DNA of 64,000 bases. Origin: Thermoanaerobaculales bacterium (GTDB taxonomy: Bacteria; Acidobacteriota; Thermoanaerobaculia; Thermoanaerobaculales; Sulfomarinibacteraceae). This document shows, in pieces, positions 55,398-64,000 of the stretch. The notes under the pieces were generated by a model. The model saw only the letters and a list, made by a program, of their open reading frames with translations. It did no database searches and had not been told where the DNA came from. The DNA is taken from the NCBI GenBank assembly GCA_035358815.1, contig DAOPQC010000001.1, positions 798,616 to 862,615 on the forward strand, given 5' to 3'. Both the position numbers and the translations under genes were made by a program. The first letter of the stretch is position 1. Each line of letters begins with the position of its first letter.

Positions 55398-57755
55398 TTG
55401 CGAGTGGCACGCAAGCTCTGGTTCCTCGCGCTGTGCGGAGTCGTGGCGGTGCTGGTGGTGACGGCGCTGATCGTGGTCAACCTGCGCCTGCGCAGCGCGT
55501 CGAGCCGGCTGCCGGAACGGGGCTCGGTGGTCGAGAGCGTTGACGGCTGCCCGAGCCCGGCCGAGATCCTGTTCGACGACCGGGGGGTCGCCCACGTCCG
55601 CGCGCCGGACGAGCCCACGCTGTGGTTCGCCCTCGGCTACCTCCACGCGCGGGACCGCTTCTTCCAGATGGACATGGCGCGGAGGACGGCGTCGGGGAGG
55701 CTGTCCGAGCTGGTCGGACCCCGCGGCCTCCCGGTCGACCGCGCGATGAGGACCTGGCGGGTCGCGGAGGCGGCGGCCTCCCAGGCCTCGCGCCTGGCGG
55801 CGGGCGAGCGCGCGGCCGTCGAGGCCTACACCGACGGCGTCAACGCGGCGCTCCGGCGTCACGGCCGATGGATCTCGCCCGAGACCTGGCTGACCGGATT
55901 GGACCCCGCGCCGTGGGCGGTCGAGCACTCGCTGGGCCTCGGCCTGCTCTATCACCTGGCGATGTCGCCGGCGATGGGCGAGGAGCTGGGGCGGGCGGTC
56001 GAGCTGGCGAGGCTCGGCCAGGACCGGGCGGTCGATCTGTGGGGCTGGAGCGCGCAGGAAGCCGATCGGTGGATCCCCCCGGCACCCCCGATCTCCACCC
56101 CGCGCCAGCCCGATGAGCCGATCACACCCGAAATCTCCTTCATCGGATCGAACGCCTGGGCGGTCTCGCCGTCGCGCAGCGCCACCGGCCGGCCGCTGCT
56201 CGCCAACGACCCCCACCTCGGAGTGACGATGCCCGGGGCGTTCTACGCGGTGCACCTCGCGGCGCCGCAGCTCCACGTCGCCGGGCTGACGCTGCCGGGC
56301 GCGCCGGGCGTGGTGGCCGGGCACAACGAGCGGGTGGCGTGGGGCGTCACCAACGCCCAGCTGGACGACCAGGACCTCTACGTGCTGACCCTCGACGAGG
56401 CCCGCGGCGCCGAGCTCATCGACGGCCGGCTCCAGGATCTCCGCACCGTGACCGAGCAGATCCCGGTGCGCTGGCGCGATGAGCCGGAGGTGCTGAAGAT
56501 CCTGGTCTCGGAGCGGGGGCCGGTGGTCCGCGACCGCGGGCGCGAGGTGCTGGCGCTCGAGTGGACCGGCCTGCGTGCGCCGAGCCCGCTGGAGGCGGTG
56601 CTGCGCACCAACCGGGCGCGTACCGTTCGCGACGTCGCGGAGGCGTGGCGGGAGACGGCGGGACCCTACCTCCACCTGGTGGCGGCGGACAGCGACGGTC
56701 ACATCCTGCAGTGCCTCAGCGGCCTGGTGCCGGCGCGGCCGCGCGGCGCCGGGCGGCTGCCGGCGCCCGGCCTCGACTCGCACTGGGCCTGGGGCGGGCT
56801 GGTGGAAATGCCGGACTCGCTGCGCCGGCTCGACCCGGCCGAGGGTTTCGTCGTTGCGGCCAACCACGATCCCTTCGCCGAGGGCGACTACGATACGCCG
56901 CACCCGGTGCTGGGCGAGTTCGCGGAACCCTGGCGGGTGCGAAGGATCCGCAGCGTGCTCGCCTCCCGCGGCAACTGGCGGGCCGCCGACTTCCTGGCGC
57001 TGCAGGGCGACGTCAAGTCGGGTCTCGCGGTCGCGCTGCTGCACCAGCTCCGGCCGGAGCTCGCGTCCCACCGGGGAAGGACGGCTGCTGCGCTCGAGGC
57101 CTGGGATGGCCGGATGGCGGTGGACGCCGTCGCGCCCCACCTCTACGCCCGGCTCCGGATCGAGCTCGCACAGGCGATCGGCGGCGACGAGGCGGCGAGC
57201 ACCGGTCTGCCGTCGTCGCCCATCACCACCGCGCAGGTGCTGCGGCTGCTGGCGGGCGGGATGGAGGACTCGTGGTGGGACGACAGCCGGACAAGCGCCG
57301 TCGAGGACCGGGCCGCGGTAGTCGCCCGCGTGCTGGATCGGCTCGACCGGGAGGCGATCGGCGAGCCCTGGGGGCAGGTCCACCGGGTGACCTTCCACCA
57401 TCCGCTCGCAGACGTGCCGGTGGTGGGCCACTGGCTCGGCCGCTCGTGGAGCCGGGGTCCGTACCCGATCGGCGGAGACGGCACCACGGTCAACGCGAGC
57501 TACTGGAGCCCGCGCCGGCCCTTCGAGACGGTCGGCGTCGCCGCGGCGCGGTTCATCGTCGACGTCGGGAGCTGGGACGACACCATCCTGGCGCTCCCGG
57601 TCGGCCAGTCGGGCAGGCCGTGGTCGGCGCACTACGGCGATCAGCTCGAGCCATGGTTCCGCGCCGAGCCGATCGCCTTCCCGTTCTCCCGTGAGGCGGT
57701 CGACGCGGCGGCCAGGGCGCGCCTGACATTGCTGCCGGCGTCGGCCGGCGACTGA
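55398..57755 (+). CDS. Penicillin acylase family Ntn hydrolase
   Basis: A 785-residue protein (TTG start; GTG 55404 possible) with one N-terminal membrane helix or uncleaved signal. The alpha-subunit part contains FALGYLHARDRFFQMDMARR. The self-cleavage and nucleophile site is FIGSNAWAVSPSRSATGRPL, with Ser251 as the new N-terminus after processing, followed by ANDPHLG and HNERVAWGVTNAQLDDQDLY. Such enzymes hydrolyse amides in the periplasm, including N-acyl-homoserine lactones, acylated amines or peptide derivatives. The true substrate is unknown. It lies near the ceramide-type operon, but no functional link is shown. Confidence 0.9.
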   Translation: MRVARKLWFLALCGVVAVLVVTALIVVNLRLRSASSRLPERGSVVESVDGCPSPAEILFDDRGVAHVRAPDEPTLWFALGYLHARDRFFQMDMARRTASGRLSELVGPRGLPVDRAMRTWRVAEAAASQASRLAAGERAAVEAYTDGVNAALRRHGRWISPETWLTGLDPAPWAVEHSLGLGLLYHLAMSPAMGEELGRAVELARLGQDRAVDLWGWSAQEADRWIPPAPPISTPRQPDEPITPEISFIGSNAWAVSPSRSATGRPLLANDPHLGVTMPGAFYAVHLAAPQLHVAGLTLPGAPGVVAGHNERVAWGVTNAQLDDQDLYVLTLDEARGAELIDGRLQDLRTVTEQIPVRWRDEPEVLKILVSERGPVVRDRGREVLALEWTGLRAPSPLEAVLRTNRARTVRDVAEAWRETAGPYLHLVAADSDGHILQCLSGLVPARPRGAGRLPAPGLDSHWAWGGLVEMPDSLRRLDPAEGFVVAANHDPFAEGDYDTPHPVLGEFAEPWRVRRIRSVLASRGNWRAADFLALQGDVKSGLAVALLHQLRPELASHRGRTAAALEAWDGRMAVDAVAPHLYARLRIELAQAIGGDEAASTGLPSSPITTAQVLRLLAGGMEDSWWDDSRTSAVEDRAAVVARVLDRLDREAIGEPWGQVHRVTFHHPLADVPVVGHWLGRSWSRGPYPIGGDGTTVNASYWSPRRPFETVGVAAARFIVDVGSWDDTILALPVGQSGRPWSAHYGDQLEPWFRAEPIAFPFSREAVDAAARARLTLLPASAGD

Positions 57756-57777
57756 GGCACGGGCGGGCTTTCCTGTG

Positions 57778-57783
57778 TAGACT
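57778..57783 (+). promoter_or_regulatory. -10-like TAGACT before tsaB, leaderless spacing
   Basis: TAGACT is followed by 6 nt and then ATG 57790, in the 34-bp gap after the acylase gene. Confidence 0.4.
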
Positions 57784-57789
57784 GCGACC

Positions 57790-58419
57790 ATGGGCGCGAC
57801 CCTCGCGATCTCCACCTGCGGACCGCAGCTCGAGGTGGCGCTGCGGCTCGAGCTCGATGCGGCCCCGTCGGTGGTCCGGCTGGCCGGCGGCTCCCCGCGG
57901 TCGACCCTGCTGCTCGCGGCCATCGACCTGCTTGCCGAGGACGCCGGGTGTGTGCCATCGGCGATCGTGCGGGTGGTGGTCAGCCGCGGTCCGGGCTCCT
58001 TCACCGGGATCCGCGCCGGGCTCGCCACCGCCGCCGGGCTCCAGACAGCGACCGGCAGCTCACCGCTGGCGTACGACTCGTTGACCGTGCAGGCGGCTCG
58101 CTGCAGCCACAGCGGGACGGTGTGGGCCGCGCAGCCGGGCCGCCGCGGCGAGGTCTATGCGCGGGCGTTCCGGGTCGAGCCCCAGCGGCCGCCGGTGGCG
58201 GACGGCGAGATCGAGATCCTGGCGATCGCCAAGCTGGCGGAGCGGGGACCGTGGGTGGCGGCGGAGAGCCTGGACCTCGGGCCTGCCAAGCGGCTGGCGC
58301 CGTCGCGCGGGGCCGCCGAGGCGCTGCTGGAGCTCGAGCGGCTCGGCGTGCCCTCCGACCCGGTGGAGCCGCTGTTCGTCGAGGGGCCGCCGTTCCACGG
58401 AGGGGGCGGCCGTGGCTGA
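57790..58419 (+). CDS. tsaB: tRNA threonylcarbamoyladenosine biosynthesis protein TsaB
   Basis: A 209-residue ASKHA-fold protein that supports TsaD in making t6A at tRNA position 37. The family block VSRGPGSFTGIRAGLATAAG is intact. The start LAISTCGPQLEVALRL corresponds to the usual ILAIDTS strand but has SxCG in place of DTS. It overlaps the next gene by 8 bp; tsaB-rimI pairing is common. Confidence 0.88.
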   Translation: MGATLAISTCGPQLEVALRLELDAAPSVVRLAGGSPRSTLLLAAIDLLAEDAGCVPSAIVRVVVSRGPGSFTGIRAGLATAAGLQTATGSSPLAYDSLTVQAARCSHSGTVWAAQPGRRGEVYARAFRVEPQRPPVADGEIEILAIAKLAERGPWVAAESLDLGPAKRLAPSRGAAEALLELERLGVPSDPVEPLFVEGPPFHGGGGRG

Positions 58420-58879
58420 GCCGCGAGCCTTCCCGCGCTTTAGCATCCGGCCGCCGCAGGCCGCCGACCTGCGGACGATCGAGCGCGCCGAGCGCACCTG
58501 CTTCCCGGACCCGTGGCCGGGGCATTACTTCGCCTCGGAGCTGTTCGCTCCCGGCCGCTTCCACCGGCTGGTCCTGGACGCGGCGGGCGAGCTCGTCGCC
58601 TACCTGTTCGCGGCCTGGCAGTACCTCGACCTGCACGTGCTGAAGGTGGCGACGCTGCCCCCCTACCGCCGGATGGGCCTCGCCACCGAGCTGTTGGCGC
58701 TCGCCGAGCGCCATGCCCTCGAGACCGGGGGCGACGCCGTCACCCTCGAGGTCCGGACCTCCAACCTGGCCGCGATCGCGATGTACGAGGGGCTGGGCTA
58801 CCACCGGGCCGGGCTTCGTCGCGGCTACTACCACGACGGCGAGGACGCCCTGGTGATGACCAAGGACCTGGAGCGGTAG
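58412..58879 (+). CDS. rimI: Ribosomal protein S18-alanine N-acetyltransferase-like (RimI)
   Basis: A 155-residue GNAT protein starting at GTG 58412 with GGAGGGGG upstream. The acetyl-CoA site is VATLPPYRRMGLATELLALA, and ERTCFPDPWPGHYF near the N-terminus is the typical RimI block. NLAAIAMYEGLGYHRAGLRR and YYHDGEDALVM complete the fold. The assignment rests on these motifs and the tsaB neighbour. Confidence 0.88.
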   Translation: MAEPRAFPRFSIRPPQAADLRTIERAERTCFPDPWPGHYFASELFAPGRFHRLVLDAAGELVAYLFAAWQYLDLHVLKVATLPPYRRMGLATELLALAERHALETGGDAVTLEVRTSNLAAIAMYEGLGYHRAGLRRGYYHDGEDALVMTKDLER

Positions 58880-58907
58880 CTCCGCGTCGGGGTCATTGCG
58901 ACGCGCT

Positions 58908-59258
58908 CCACCCGCGTCCGCGCCCGCTTCCGCGCCCGAGCCCGAGTCCTTGATCGTGCCCGTCTTCGTGCCCGTGCCCACGCGTTCGCTCCGTTCTCGA
59001 GGGCGCTTCGCGCCGATTCTCTCGAGGCGCTACCCGAGGGAGCCACCTTTGGCGATTTCGGGCCGCGAGCACGTCTCCAGGAAGAACGTGGTCCCGAAAT
59101 CGCCAAAGATGGCACGCCCGCAGGACGCGCTTTCCGCCTACTCGCCTCGAAGCTCGCGAACGGGAACGGGAATCCGGCTTCGCGTTCCGCTTCGCCGTGA
59201 CGAGCGGGAGTGGGAACGGGGGTGAGGCGCGGGTTCCCTAGATCCTAGATCCTAGACC
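58908..59258 (+). repeat. Palindromic intergenic element, copy D (best preserved)
   Basis: A perfect 15-bp stem TTTGGCGATTTCGGG (59048-59062) and CCCGAAATCGCCAAA (59093-59107) with a 30-nt loop. Left flank: CGCCCGCTTCCG and CCCGTGCCC units, then GTTCGCTCCGTTCTCGAG. Right flank: GATGGCACGCCCGCAGGAC, then AACGGGAACGGG units and GATCCTA heptamers (59238-59258) up to the fumarase stop. Confidence 0.8.
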
Positions 59259-59262
59259 CTGT

Positions 59263-60657
<1,395 letters not shown>

Positions 60658-60738
60658 CGTGCTCCTCCCTCCGGCGTCCGTTGCCGGCCGCCCTCCATCG
60701 CAACACCGCCGCCCCCGGCTGCGTTCCCGCACCCCCTC

Positions 60739-60840
60739 CCGACCAGGGGATAGGATCTGGGATCTAGGGTATAGGGCCGTCGCCCGTGCCTCTCCGTGCT
60801 CGAAGGGTGGACCCAAGATCCTAGATCCTAGATCCTCTGC
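60739..60840. repeat. GGATAGGATCTGGG / GATCCTA repeat in fumC-60910 gap
   Basis: The 252-bp divergent gap holds GGGGATAGGATCTGGGATCT (about 60745-60768) and, further on, GATCCTAGATCCTAGATCC (about 60814-60836). The two are complementary in part. No full palindromic element is present. Confidence 0.6.
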
Positions 60841-60889
60841 ACAGTCCGGGCGCACGGAGGCAGTGCCGGCTGCGAGGTCGCTCCGGCAG

Positions 60890-60895
60890 TATGAT
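60890..60895 (+). promoter_or_regulatory. -10-like TATGAT before the MshEN-domain gene
   Basis: TATGAT lies 14 nt before ATG 60910; a GGGCGAGAG stretch between them may act as ribosome-binding site. Confidence 0.35.
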
Positions 60896-60909
60896 AGTGG
60901 GCGAGAGTC

Positions 60910-62016
60910 ATGAAACGCCTGGGCGAGATCCTGATCGAGCGCGGGGTGCTCACGCTGTCCGAGCTCCACACCGGGCTCGAGGCGTGCCGGCGCAGCGGCG
61001 GCCGGCTCGGCACCCAGCTGCTCAGGTTCGGATTCGTGGACGAGGCCGACCTGCTGCGGGCGCTCGCCGAGCAGTACGGGGTGCGCGCGGTGGCTTCGGC
61101 GGGGCTGCGCAAGGCCCCGATCGAGGTGCTGTCGCTGGTCCCCCCGGCGCTGGCGCGCCGGCTGCGCGCGGTGGCCTTCGAGCGGCTGCCGCACCACCTC
61201 AAGGTGGCGATGGTCAACCCGCGCGACTCGCTGGCGGTGGAGGAGATCGCCGAGCTGACCCGGCTCGAGGTGGTGCCCTTCGTCGCCACCGAGGCCGCGG
61301 TGCTGGAGGCGATCGCGCGGCTCGGAAGCGACCGCGCCGAGCCCGCGGTGGAGGCCGCTCCGGCCGAGGCGCCGGGCGACTGGGAGGCGCTCTGGCAGCC
61401 GCCGAGGGCGCGGCCGCAGCAGCTGCTCGCGCCGCGCCGGCCGCGGGCCGAGCCCGCCTCCCCGGTGCACCGCGAGACGGCCACCTTCCCCGGGCTCGCG
61501 TCCGTGCACGGGCCGGCCGCGATCGAGGCCGACCACCCGATCGAGGAGGCGACGTTGCGCGCCCGCCTGGCTGGGGCGGCCCACCGTGACGAGATCGCGA
61601 GCCTCGCGCTGCGCTACGCCGCCGGCTTCTTCAGCCGGGCCTGCCTGTTCGCGGTCCACCGGGGGGCCGTGATCGGATGGACGGGGCGCGGGGTGGTGGT
61701 CGACGACCTGCAGAGCTTCACGGCGCCGCTCGAGGGCGAGACCCTGTTCAGCGAGTTTCGTTCCGGCGCCGGGTACCACCTGGGGCCCATCCCGGACGAC
61801 GAGCCCAACCAGGGCCTGCTGCGGGTGCTCGGCGACCCGAAGCCGGTGTCCGCGCTGCTGCTGCCGATCCGGGTCCGGGAGCGCGCCGTCGCCTACCTGC
61901 TCGCCGACAACCCGGACGAGCCGGTGGTCGTGCCGGTCGAGCAAATCGCGTCGGCGCTGGCCGCGGTCGGCCTCGCCATCGAGGTCCTGATCCTGCGCAA
62001 GAAGATCGCGGGCTGA
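60910..62016 (+). CDS. MshEN-domain protein with C-terminal GAF-like region
   Basis: A 368-residue protein. Residues 1-145 match the N-terminal domain of type II secretion/type IV pilus ATPases (MKRLGEILIERGVLTLSELH, LRFGFVDEADLLRALAEQYG, LKVAMVNPRDSLAVEEIAEL). MshEN domains of this kind can bind c-di-GMP. A Pro/Arg-rich linker follows, then about residues 215-365 resemble a GAF-like sensor (SLALRYAAGFFSRACLFAVH, LLLPIRVRERAVAYLLADNP). There is no ATPase domain. It may be a signalling adaptor linked to pili, secretion or gliding. Confidence 0.75.
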   Translation: MKRLGEILIERGVLTLSELHTGLEACRRSGGRLGTQLLRFGFVDEADLLRALAEQYGVRAVASAGLRKAPIEVLSLVPPALARRLRAVAFERLPHHLKVAMVNPRDSLAVEEIAELTRLEVVPFVATEAAVLEAIARLGSDRAEPAVEAAPAEAPGDWEALWQPPRARPQQLLAPRRPRAEPASPVHRETATFPGLASVHGPAAIEADHPIEEATLRARLAGAAHRDEIASLALRYAAGFFSRACLFAVHRGAVIGWTGRGVVVDDLQSFTAPLEGETLFSEFRSGAGYHLGPIPDDEPNQGLLRVLGDPKPVSALLLPIRVRERAVAYLLADNPDEPVVVPVEQIASALAAVGLAIEVLILRKKIAG

Positions 62017-62037
62017 CCCAGCGAGCGCGCTGCCCGT

Positions 62038-62360
62038 CTCCGTGCCCGTGTCCGCTCGTTCGCTCCGTCCTCGAGATCGCTTCGCGCCGATTCTCTCGAT
62101 GCGCTTCCCGAGCGAGCCACCTTTGGCGATCTCGGGTCTCGAGCACTTCGTCACGAGGATCGCGGTCCCGAAATCGCCAAAGGTGGCACGCCCGCCGGAC
62201 GCGTTTTCCGCGTACTCGCCTCGGCCCGCGGGATCGGAAGCGGATCCGGCTTCCTCCTGCGGACGACACCGTGACGGCGGCGGGCGGGGGAACCAGATCC
62301 TATCCCCCAGATCCTAGATCCTCTTGGGGAGCGGGCGGGGGCTATCCCCCGACCCCTTCT
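62038..62360 (+). repeat. Palindromic intergenic element, copy E
   Basis: Stem TTTGGCGATCTCGGG (62122-62136) and CCCGAAATCGCCAAA (62167-62181). Left flank: CGTGCCCGTGTCCG and CGTTCGCTCCGTCCTCGAG. Right flank: GGTGGCACGCCCGCCGGAC, then GATCCTA heptamers (about 62294-62322) and GGGGGCTATCCCCC. The AACGGG arm seen in other copies is lost here. Confidence 0.78.
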
Positions 62361-62410
62361 CCCTGACCCCTGGCCGGCGGTCGCCCGACCACCGGCCGCG
62401 CGAATCGGGG

Positions 62411-62416
62411 TATGAT
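62411..62416 (+). promoter_or_regulatory. -10-like TATGAT before the fumarase alpha gene
   Basis: TATGAT lies 24 nt before the chosen ATG 62441, and a GGAGGGG ribosome-binding site lies between them. This gives a short but normal leader. Confidence 0.4.
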
Positions 62417-62440
62417 CCGGCTACCGAAATGGAGGGGCCC

Positions 62441-63325
62441 ATGGCTGAGCAACCGAGCCGAGTGGAGACGTTCGTGGAGCTCATCCGGAGGGCGGCGGTC
62501 GACCTGCCGGCGGACGTCGAGGGCGCGCTCGCGGCCGGGCGCCAGGCCGAGGCCGCGGGCAGCCTGGCCGAGCGGGCGCTCGGCACGATCCTCGACAACG
62601 TCGCCTTGGCGCGGGAGATCTCGTCGCCGATCTGCCAGGACACCGGGACGCCGGTGGTGTGGGTCCACCACCCCGCGGGCGTCAGCACCCGGAAGCTCGA
62701 GGCCGACTTCGTCGAGGCGGTGCGGCAGGCGACCGGCCGCAGCTACCTGCGGCCCAACGCGGTCGACACCCTGACCGGCAAGAACACCGGCCACGGCACC
62801 GGCCGCGGCATCCCCTACCTGCACTTCGAGGAGTGGGACGAGGACCGGGTCGAGGTGCGGATGATCTTGAAGGGTGGGGGCAGCGAGAACTGCGGGACCC
62901 AGTACAAGCTGCCCGACGGCAAGCTGAAGGCGGGCCGCGACCTCGAGGGCGTGCGCCGGGCGGTGCTCGACGCCGCCTTTCAGGCCCAGGGCAAGGGCTG
63001 CGCACCGGGCGTGCTCGGGGTGTGCATCGGCGGCGACCGCGTGTCGGCCTACAACGAGACCAAGCGGCAGCTGCTGCGGCCGCTCGAGGACGTCAACCCG
63101 AACCCCGAGCTGGCCGCGCTCGAGGCGCGGATCCTCGACGAGGCCAACACCCTCGGCATCGGGCCGATGGGCTTCGGCGGCCGGACCACGCTGCTCGGCG
63201 TGAAGATCGGCGTGCTCGACCGGCTGCCGGCGTGCTACTTCGTGACCGTGTCCTACATGTGCTGGGCCGACCGCAGGGCCGGCGTGAGCATCGACTCCGG
63301 AGGTCAGGCGACATGGCTGAGCTGA
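62441..63325 (+). CDS. Class I fumarate hydratase, alpha subunit
   Basis: A 294-residue protein, the N-terminal half of the 4Fe-4S class I fumarase/tartrate dehydratase family. Cluster-region motifs are SSPICQDTGTPVVWVHHP, LKGGGSENCGTQYKLPDG and VLGVCIGGDR. The ATG at 62441 has GGAGGGG 4 nt upstream; the ATG at 62429 lies inside that region. It overlaps the beta-subunit gene by 13 bp. Tartrate dehydratase cannot be excluded, but fumarase is more likely next to TCA genes. Confidence 0.9.
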   Translation: MAEQPSRVETFVELIRRAAVDLPADVEGALAAGRQAEAAGSLAERALGTILDNVALAREISSPICQDTGTPVVWVHHPAGVSTRKLEADFVEAVRQATGRSYLRPNAVDTLTGKNTGHGTGRGIPYLHFEEWDEDRVEVRMILKGGGSENCGTQYKLPDGKLKAGRDLEGVRRAVLDAAFQAQGKGCAPGVLGVCIGGDRVSAYNETKRQLLRPLEDVNPNPELAALEARILDEANTLGIGPMGFGGRTTLLGVKIGVLDRLPACYFVTVSYMCWADRRAGVSIDSGGQATWLS

Positions 63326-63897
63326 AGCTCCCTGCGGACGAGAAGACCATCCGCGGCCTCAAGGTCGGCGACTTCGTCGAGCTGAGCGGCCGCATGATCA
63401 CGGGCCGCGACGCCGCCCACAAGTGGCTGGTCGAGGCCCACCGCGACGAGGTCGCGCCTTACCTCAAGGGCTCGGTCATCTACCACTGCGGGCCGGTGGT
63501 GGCCAAGACCGAGGACGGCGGCTGGAGGTTCGTCGCCGCCGGCCCCACCACCTCGATCCGCGAGGAGCCCTACCAGGCCGACGTGATCTGCGGCTACGGC
63601 GTGCGCGGGGTGATCGGCAAGGGCGGGATGGGCAAGAAGACGCTCGACGGCCTGGCCCGCGGCGGCGCGGTCTACCTGCACGCGATCGGCGGCGCCGCGC
63701 AGGTCCTGGCGGCGGCTGTCACCAGGGTCGAGCGGGTGTTCATGCTCGAGGAGTTCGGGGTGCCGGAGGCGCTGTGGGTGATCCAGGTCGAGCGCTTCCC
63801 GGTGGTGGTGAGCATGGACTCGCACGGCGGCTCGCTGCACGACGAGGTCGAGACGGCGTCGAAGGGCAGGCTCGAGGAGCTGCTGGCGAAGAAATAG
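63313..63897 (+). CDS. Class I fumarate hydratase, beta subunit
   Basis: A 194-residue protein, the C-terminal half of class I fumarase as a separate subunit. The blocks VGDFVELSGRMITGRDAAHK, YHCGPVV, AAGPTTSIREEPYQADVICG, GYGVRGVIGKGGMGKKTL and WVIQVERFPVVVSMDSHGGS cover the whole domain. It pairs with the alpha subunit encoded upstream. Both genes carry the usual lengths for split enzymes. Confidence 0.9.
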   Translation: MAELKLPADEKTIRGLKVGDFVELSGRMITGRDAAHKWLVEAHRDEVAPYLKGSVIYHCGPVVAKTEDGGWRFVAAGPTTSIREEPYQADVICGYGVRGVIGKGGMGKKTLDGLARGGAVYLHAIGGAAQVLAAAVTRVERVFMLEEFGVPEALWVIQVERFPVVVSMDSHGGSLHDEVETASKGRLEELLAKK

Positions 63898-63960
63898 GAT
63901 CTGGGATCTGGGGGATGGGATCTAGGCCCGCCCCCGCTTCCGAAGAGGATCTAGGTGTAG
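63898..63960. repeat. GGATCTGGG-type repeat at the window end
   Basis: Directly after the fumarase stop, GGATCTGGGATCTGGGGGAT and GGGATCTAGG are followed by CCCGCCCCCGCTTCCG. It resembles the units at 50345-50480 and may be the start of another repeat cluster beyond the window. Confidence 0.55.
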
Positions 63961-64000
63961 CGTCTCACAAGGTTGTTCAGTAAAGGGAGTGGTCCATCCG

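Noticed and set aside
54213..58028. 1271-residue open frame containing the DHH protein
   Set aside because: Only the last 349 residues are a real protein; the rest is antisense to the penicillin-acylase-type gene, and a strong ribosome-binding site marks the GTG at 55262.
58896..59225. Open frame across palindromic element D that has counterparts in other copies
   Set aside because: Similar peptide stretches appear in several frames and on both strands simply because the DNA repeats; frames are broken by indels between copies, and there is no start signal.

Overview
The window is GC-rich bacterial chromosome (about 70% GC by eye) with tightly packed genes, many 4-bp ATGA/GTGA overlaps and frequent GTG/TTG starts. 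Secreted proteins ending in a 'DGFESGD..W'-type tail, many threonine-type sulfatase-fold lipoproteins, a ceramide-type operon and GC-rich simple repeats between genes suggest an uncultured member of Acidobacteriota (Thermoanaerobaculia/Holophagae-like). This placement is inference; there is no rRNA or other decisive marker in the window, and no tRNA or CRISPR array was seen.

Region 1 (1-17.7 kb) is a surface-glycan locus. A secreted beta-helix/Ig protein (cut by the window edge) and a GT-C-like membrane protein are followed by a long minus-strand run of six genes (13961 to 3304): a secreted beta-repeat protein, a GT4-GT2 fusion, a methyltransferase/kinase-like/coiled-coil protein with WbdD-like architecture, two paralogous GT4 enzymes with an unusual N-terminal domain, and a GT2. 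A divergent GT2 and a second GT4-GT2 fusion close the locus. Together they look like the assembly and possibly chain-termination machinery of a polysaccharide.

Region 2 (17.7-33.1 kb) looks like an island of lower and uneven GC. It has four sulfatase-fold lipoproteins whose nucleophile position is Thr rather than Cys/Ser, a PAPS-type sulfotransferase, a secreted glycoside hydrolase-like protein with a duplicated Cys-containing domain, a small secreted protein with its own promoter and terminator, and a phosphoethanolamine-transferase-like protein fused to a GDPD-like domain. Two decayed transposase relics lie inside it.

Region 3 (33.3-54 kb) is mostly core genes: an ECF sigma/anti-sigma pair, an Nfu-type Fe-S protein, a Fur-family regulator, RadC, a DUF4920/PepSY-TM/4Fe-4S membrane cluster, aconitase, a Mut7-C protein, RNase III, UvrC, QueE and QueD. 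It ends in a three-gene operon (epimerase-like reductase, serine-palmitoyltransferase-like enzyme, GNAT-like acyltransferase) matching bacterial ceramide synthesis.

Region 4 (54-64 kb) carries a DHH phosphoesterase, a penicillin-acylase-family hydrolase, TsaB, RimI, a class II fumarase, a MshEN-domain protein and a split class I fumarase.

Two features run across the window. From 39 to 62.4 kb, five intergenic gaps hold copies of an imperfect palindromic element (stem TTTGGCGATTTCGGG and its complement), usually bordered by CCCGTT/AACGGG repeats and GATCCTA heptamers. In addition, several genes have a TANNNT hexamer only 6-10 nt before the start codon, suggesting leaderless or near-leaderless transcription.
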